Positions 61,748-64,000 of a stretch of 64,000 bases of DNA are shown here, piece by piece. Origin of the DNA: Christiangramia gaetbulicola (GTDB taxonomy: Bacteria > Bacteroidota > Bacteroidia > Flavobacteriales > Flavobacteriaceae); NCBI RefSeq assembly GCF_003054225.1, contig NZ_QBKQ01000002.1:806001-870000 (forward strand). The letters run 5' to 3'. Each line of letters starts with the position of its first letter. Positions within the stretch are counted from its first letter, which is position 1. A model generated the notes under the pieces. That model was not told where the DNA came from. It saw only the letters and a program-made list of their open reading frames with translations, and made no database searches. Both the position numbers and the translations under genes were made by a program.

Positions 61748-63880
61748 ATGCAACGCAAAGATCTTCAAAATATAAGCCTTACCGATAAGGAGTTCCCCAA
61801 TAGAAAACCTGAAGCGGAAAAGGAAACTTTTAAAACACCTGAGGAAATAGAGATTAAAACCTCTTATTCCAAAGAAGATATATCTGAAGCTGAACATCTC
61901 AATTTTGCTGCCGGGATCCCACCCTATTTGCGTGGACCGTACAGCACTATGTATGTAAGCAGACCATGGACCATAAGGCAGTATGCAGGATTTTCCACCG
62001 CTGAGGAAAGCAATGCTTTTTATCGTAGAAACCTAGCTGCCGGACAGAAAGGACTTTCGGTAGCATTCGATCTTCCAACACATCGGGGATATGATTCAGA
62101 TCATGACCGTGTGGTAGGCGATGTTGGAAAAGCCGGAGTTGCCATAGATTCTGTAGAGGATATGAAGATCCTTTTCGATCAGATCCCACTGGATAAAATG
62201 TCGGTTTCCATGACCATGAACGGAGCGGTGCTTCCTATCATGGCTTTCTATATAGTCGCTGCCGAAGAACAGGGAGTAAAACCCGAAATGCTTTCAGGGA
62301 CTATTCAGAATGATATCCTGAAAGAGTTTATGGTGCGAAATACCTACATCTACCCTCCTACTCCTTCTATGAAGATCATTTCAGACATATTTGAGTATAC
62401 CTCTCAGAATATGCCGAAATTCAATAGTATCAGTATTTCCGGATATCATATGCAGGAAGCCGGTGCTACCTGCGATATCGAATTGGCCTATACCCTGGCT
62501 GATGGATTGGAATATATTAGAAAAGGTCTGGATGCAGGAATGGATATTGACAGTTTCGCTCCTCGACTTTCCTTTTTCTGGGCAATCGGGATGAACCATT
62601 TTATGGAGATCGCGAAAATGCGTGCGGCTAGGATGCTTTGGGCAAAACTGGTAAAACAGTTCAACCCAAAGAACCCAAAGTCTCTTTCTTTAAGAACGCA
62701 TTCCCAAACCAGTGGATGGAGCTTAACAGAACAGGACCCATTCAATAATGTCGCGAGAACCTGCATTGAAGCTGCCGCAGCGGCTTTTGGCGGAACCCAG
62801 AGTTTGCATACCAATGCACTGGATGAAGCAATTGCTCTACCTACAGATTTTTCCGCAAGGATCGCCAGGAATACCCAATTATACCTGCAACAAGAAACTA
62901 ATATTACGAAAACTGTTGACCCATGGGCAGGAAGTTTCTATGTTGAAAAATTAACGGAACAAATTGCAGAACAGGCCTGGAAACTAATTGAAGAAGTTGA
63001 AGAGCTGGGCGGAATGACCAAGGCTATCGAAGCGGGAATTCCGAAAATGAGGATAGAGGAAGCTGCCGCCAGAAAACAAGCGAGAATAGACAGTGAGACC
63101 GATGTGATCGTGGGAGTAAATAAGTACCGCCTCGAAAAAGAAGACGAGTTGGTTACCCTGGAAGTAGACAACCAGACAGTAAGAAAACAGCAGGTGGCCA
63201 GGCTTAAAAAGATAAGAGCTGAAAGGAATGAGGAGAAAGTTCAGCAAGCACTGGAAAACCTAAGAAAAGCCGCTAAAGAAGAAAATGCTAATTTACTGGC
63301 CCTGGCTGTAGAAGCTGCCAGAGAAAGAGCAAGTCTTGGTGAAATAAGTGATGCTCTGGAAGATGTATACGGAAGGTACAAGGCGAAAATTCAATCCTTT
63401 AGCGGAGTATATTCAAAAGAAATGAAAGATAACAGCTCATTTAATAAAGCCAGGGAGATGGCAGACAAGTTTGCCGAAATGGAAGGTCGAAGACCAAGGA
63501 TCATGATCGCTAAAATGGGACAGGATGGTCACGACCGTGGAGCAAAAGTAGTTGCTACCGGTTACGCCGATCTTGGTTTTGATGTGGATATTGGCCCATT
63601 ATTCCAGACTCCAGCCGAAGCTGCGCAACAAGCCGTGGAAAATGACGTACATATCCTGGGAGTGTCTTCGCTGGCTGCAGGACACAAAACTTTGGTGCCC
63701 CAGGTGATTGAAGAGTTAAAGAAATTAGGCCGGGAAGATATCATGGTAATTGTTGGAGGGGTTATCCCTTCACAGGATTATGAGTTCCTTTTCGATGCCG
63801 GTGCAGTTGCTGTATTTGGTCCGGGTACCAAGATCAGTGATGCGGCAATACAATTGTTAGAAATATTAATCGACGAATAA
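61748..63880 (+). CDS. mutB: Methylmalonyl-CoA mutase large subunit
   Basis: 710 residues. TIM barrel start [20 protein letters not shown] and [20 protein letters not shown], active-site part [19 protein letters not shown], then the C-terminal cobalamin domain with the [13 protein letters not shown] motif (lower axial His). All key motifs are present. It is followed 15 bp later by a short-chain dehydrogenase gene. Confidence 0.97.
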   Translation: MQRKDLQNISLTDKEFPNRKPEAEKETFKTPEEIEIKTSYSKEDISEAEHLNFAAGIPPYLRGPYSTMYVSRPWTIRQYAGFSTAEESNAFYRRNLAAGQKGLSVAFDLPTHRGYDSDHDRVVGDVGKAGVAIDSVEDMKILFDQIPLDKMSVSMTMNGAVLPIMAFYIVAAEEQGVKPEMLSGTIQNDILKEFMVRNTYIYPPTPSMKIISDIFEYTSQNMPKFNSISISGYHMQEAGATCDIELAYTLADGLEYIRKGLDAGMDIDSFAPRLSFFWAIGMNHFMEIAKMRAARMLWAKLVKQFNPKNPKSLSLRTHSQTSGWSLTEQDPFNNVARTCIEAAAAAFGGTQSLHTNALDEAIALPTDFSARIARNTQLYLQQETNITKTVDPWAGSFYVEKLTEQIAEQAWKLIEEVEELGGMTKAIEAGIPKMRIEEAAARKQARIDSETDVIVGVNKYRLEKEDELVTLEVDNQTVRKQQVARLKKIRAERNEEKVQQALENLRKAAKEENANLLALAVEAARERASLGEISDALEDVYGRYKAKIQSFSGVYSKEMKDNSSFNKAREMADKFAEMEGRRPRIMIAKMGQDGHDRGAKVVATGYADLGFDVDIGPLFQTPAEAAQQAVENDVHILGVSSLAAGHKTLVPQVIEELKKLGREDIMVIVGGVIPSQDYEFLFDAGAVAVFGPGTKISDAAIQLLEILIDE

Positions 63881-63895
63881 AAACCAACCAGCAAT

Positions 63896-64000
63896 ATGGA
63901 TTTAAAAAAGAAAATGCTTCGGGACGATGCTCTTGAAGGAAAGAATATTATCGTTACCGGTGGAGGTAGCGGACTTGGAAAATCAATGACCAAATATTTT
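63896..64000 (+). CDS. Short-chain dehydrogenase/reductase, 3' part cut off by window edge
   Basis: The 35 codons visible (from ATG at 63896) contain the Rossmann start NIIVTGGGSGLGKSM, with the TGxxxGxG motif of SDR enzymes. The leader LRDDALEGKN resembles 2,4-dienoyl-CoA reductase-type SDRs, which would suit the acyl-CoA context, but only the first strand is seen. Confidence 0.8.
   Translation, partial: MDLKKKMLRDDALEGKNIIVTGGGSGLGKSMTKYF

Overview
The window looks like a marine-type Flavobacteriaceae genome (Bacteroidota), possibly close to Gramella/Christiangramia. This is an inference from a SusC/SusD pair, Bacteroidetes-style tra and mob genes, a two-subunit methylmalonyl-CoA mutase, lipoprotein-rich periplasmic genes and -7 promoter boxes of the form TAnnTTTG.

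Positions 1 to about 37.2 kb read as accessory DNA, most of it one integrative conjugative element (ICE). From the left: a double-glycine-type (peptidase C39) ABC exporter with its HlyD partner and a partial third gene (1-3864, minus); a dyad-rich gap; a plus-strand type IV secretion operon traE-F-G-I-J-K-M-N plus a lipoprotein (4400-11590); an AT-rich four-gene minus-strand operon (11849-16802) encoding a phosphoribosyltransferase-like protein, an ORC/CDC6-like ATPase, an unrecognised protein and an adenine-type DNA methyltransferase; the first ~110 residues of a broken type IIG-like restriction gene (16812-17192); the coupling protein, relaxase and MobA (17368-20397); a hairpin-rich oriT candidate; a RadC-like gene and ssb. 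Then come two ~500 bp direct repeats (21720-22222 and 32801-33302) bracketing a complete clade II nitrous oxide reductase cluster with an Rrf2 regulator and an ScdA/RIC repair protein. The element ends with umuDC, a tyrosine integrase (35718-36974) and a tRNA-Pro(GGG) whose 3' end faces the integrase. I could not find the left attachment copy, so the left boundary may lie outside the window.

From 37.3 kb on the content looks like chromosome: an S33 hydrolase, a receiver/HEAT/glycosyltransferase/YaiO surface-polysaccharide group, a DUF2807 lipoprotein, an RND efflux operon with two dyads in front, an orphan SusCD pair, DoxX and DsrE-like genes, a tRNA-Pro(UGG) followed by a GIY-YIG gene and decayed tRNA copies, a PQQ sugar dehydrogenase with its cytochrome c, uridine kinase, an FtsB-like protein, and methylmalonyl-CoA mutase.

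The strongest candidate for an under-described system is the four-gene operon at 11849-16802. Its genes overlap at every junction, its base composition differs from the tra/mob genes, and it sits exactly where a restriction gene has been cut off, which fits a defence module swapped into a conjugative-element hotspot. The second is the nos cluster packaged between long direct repeats as ICE cargo: it would give a recipient N2O respiration with its own regulation, without nir or nor genes in view.
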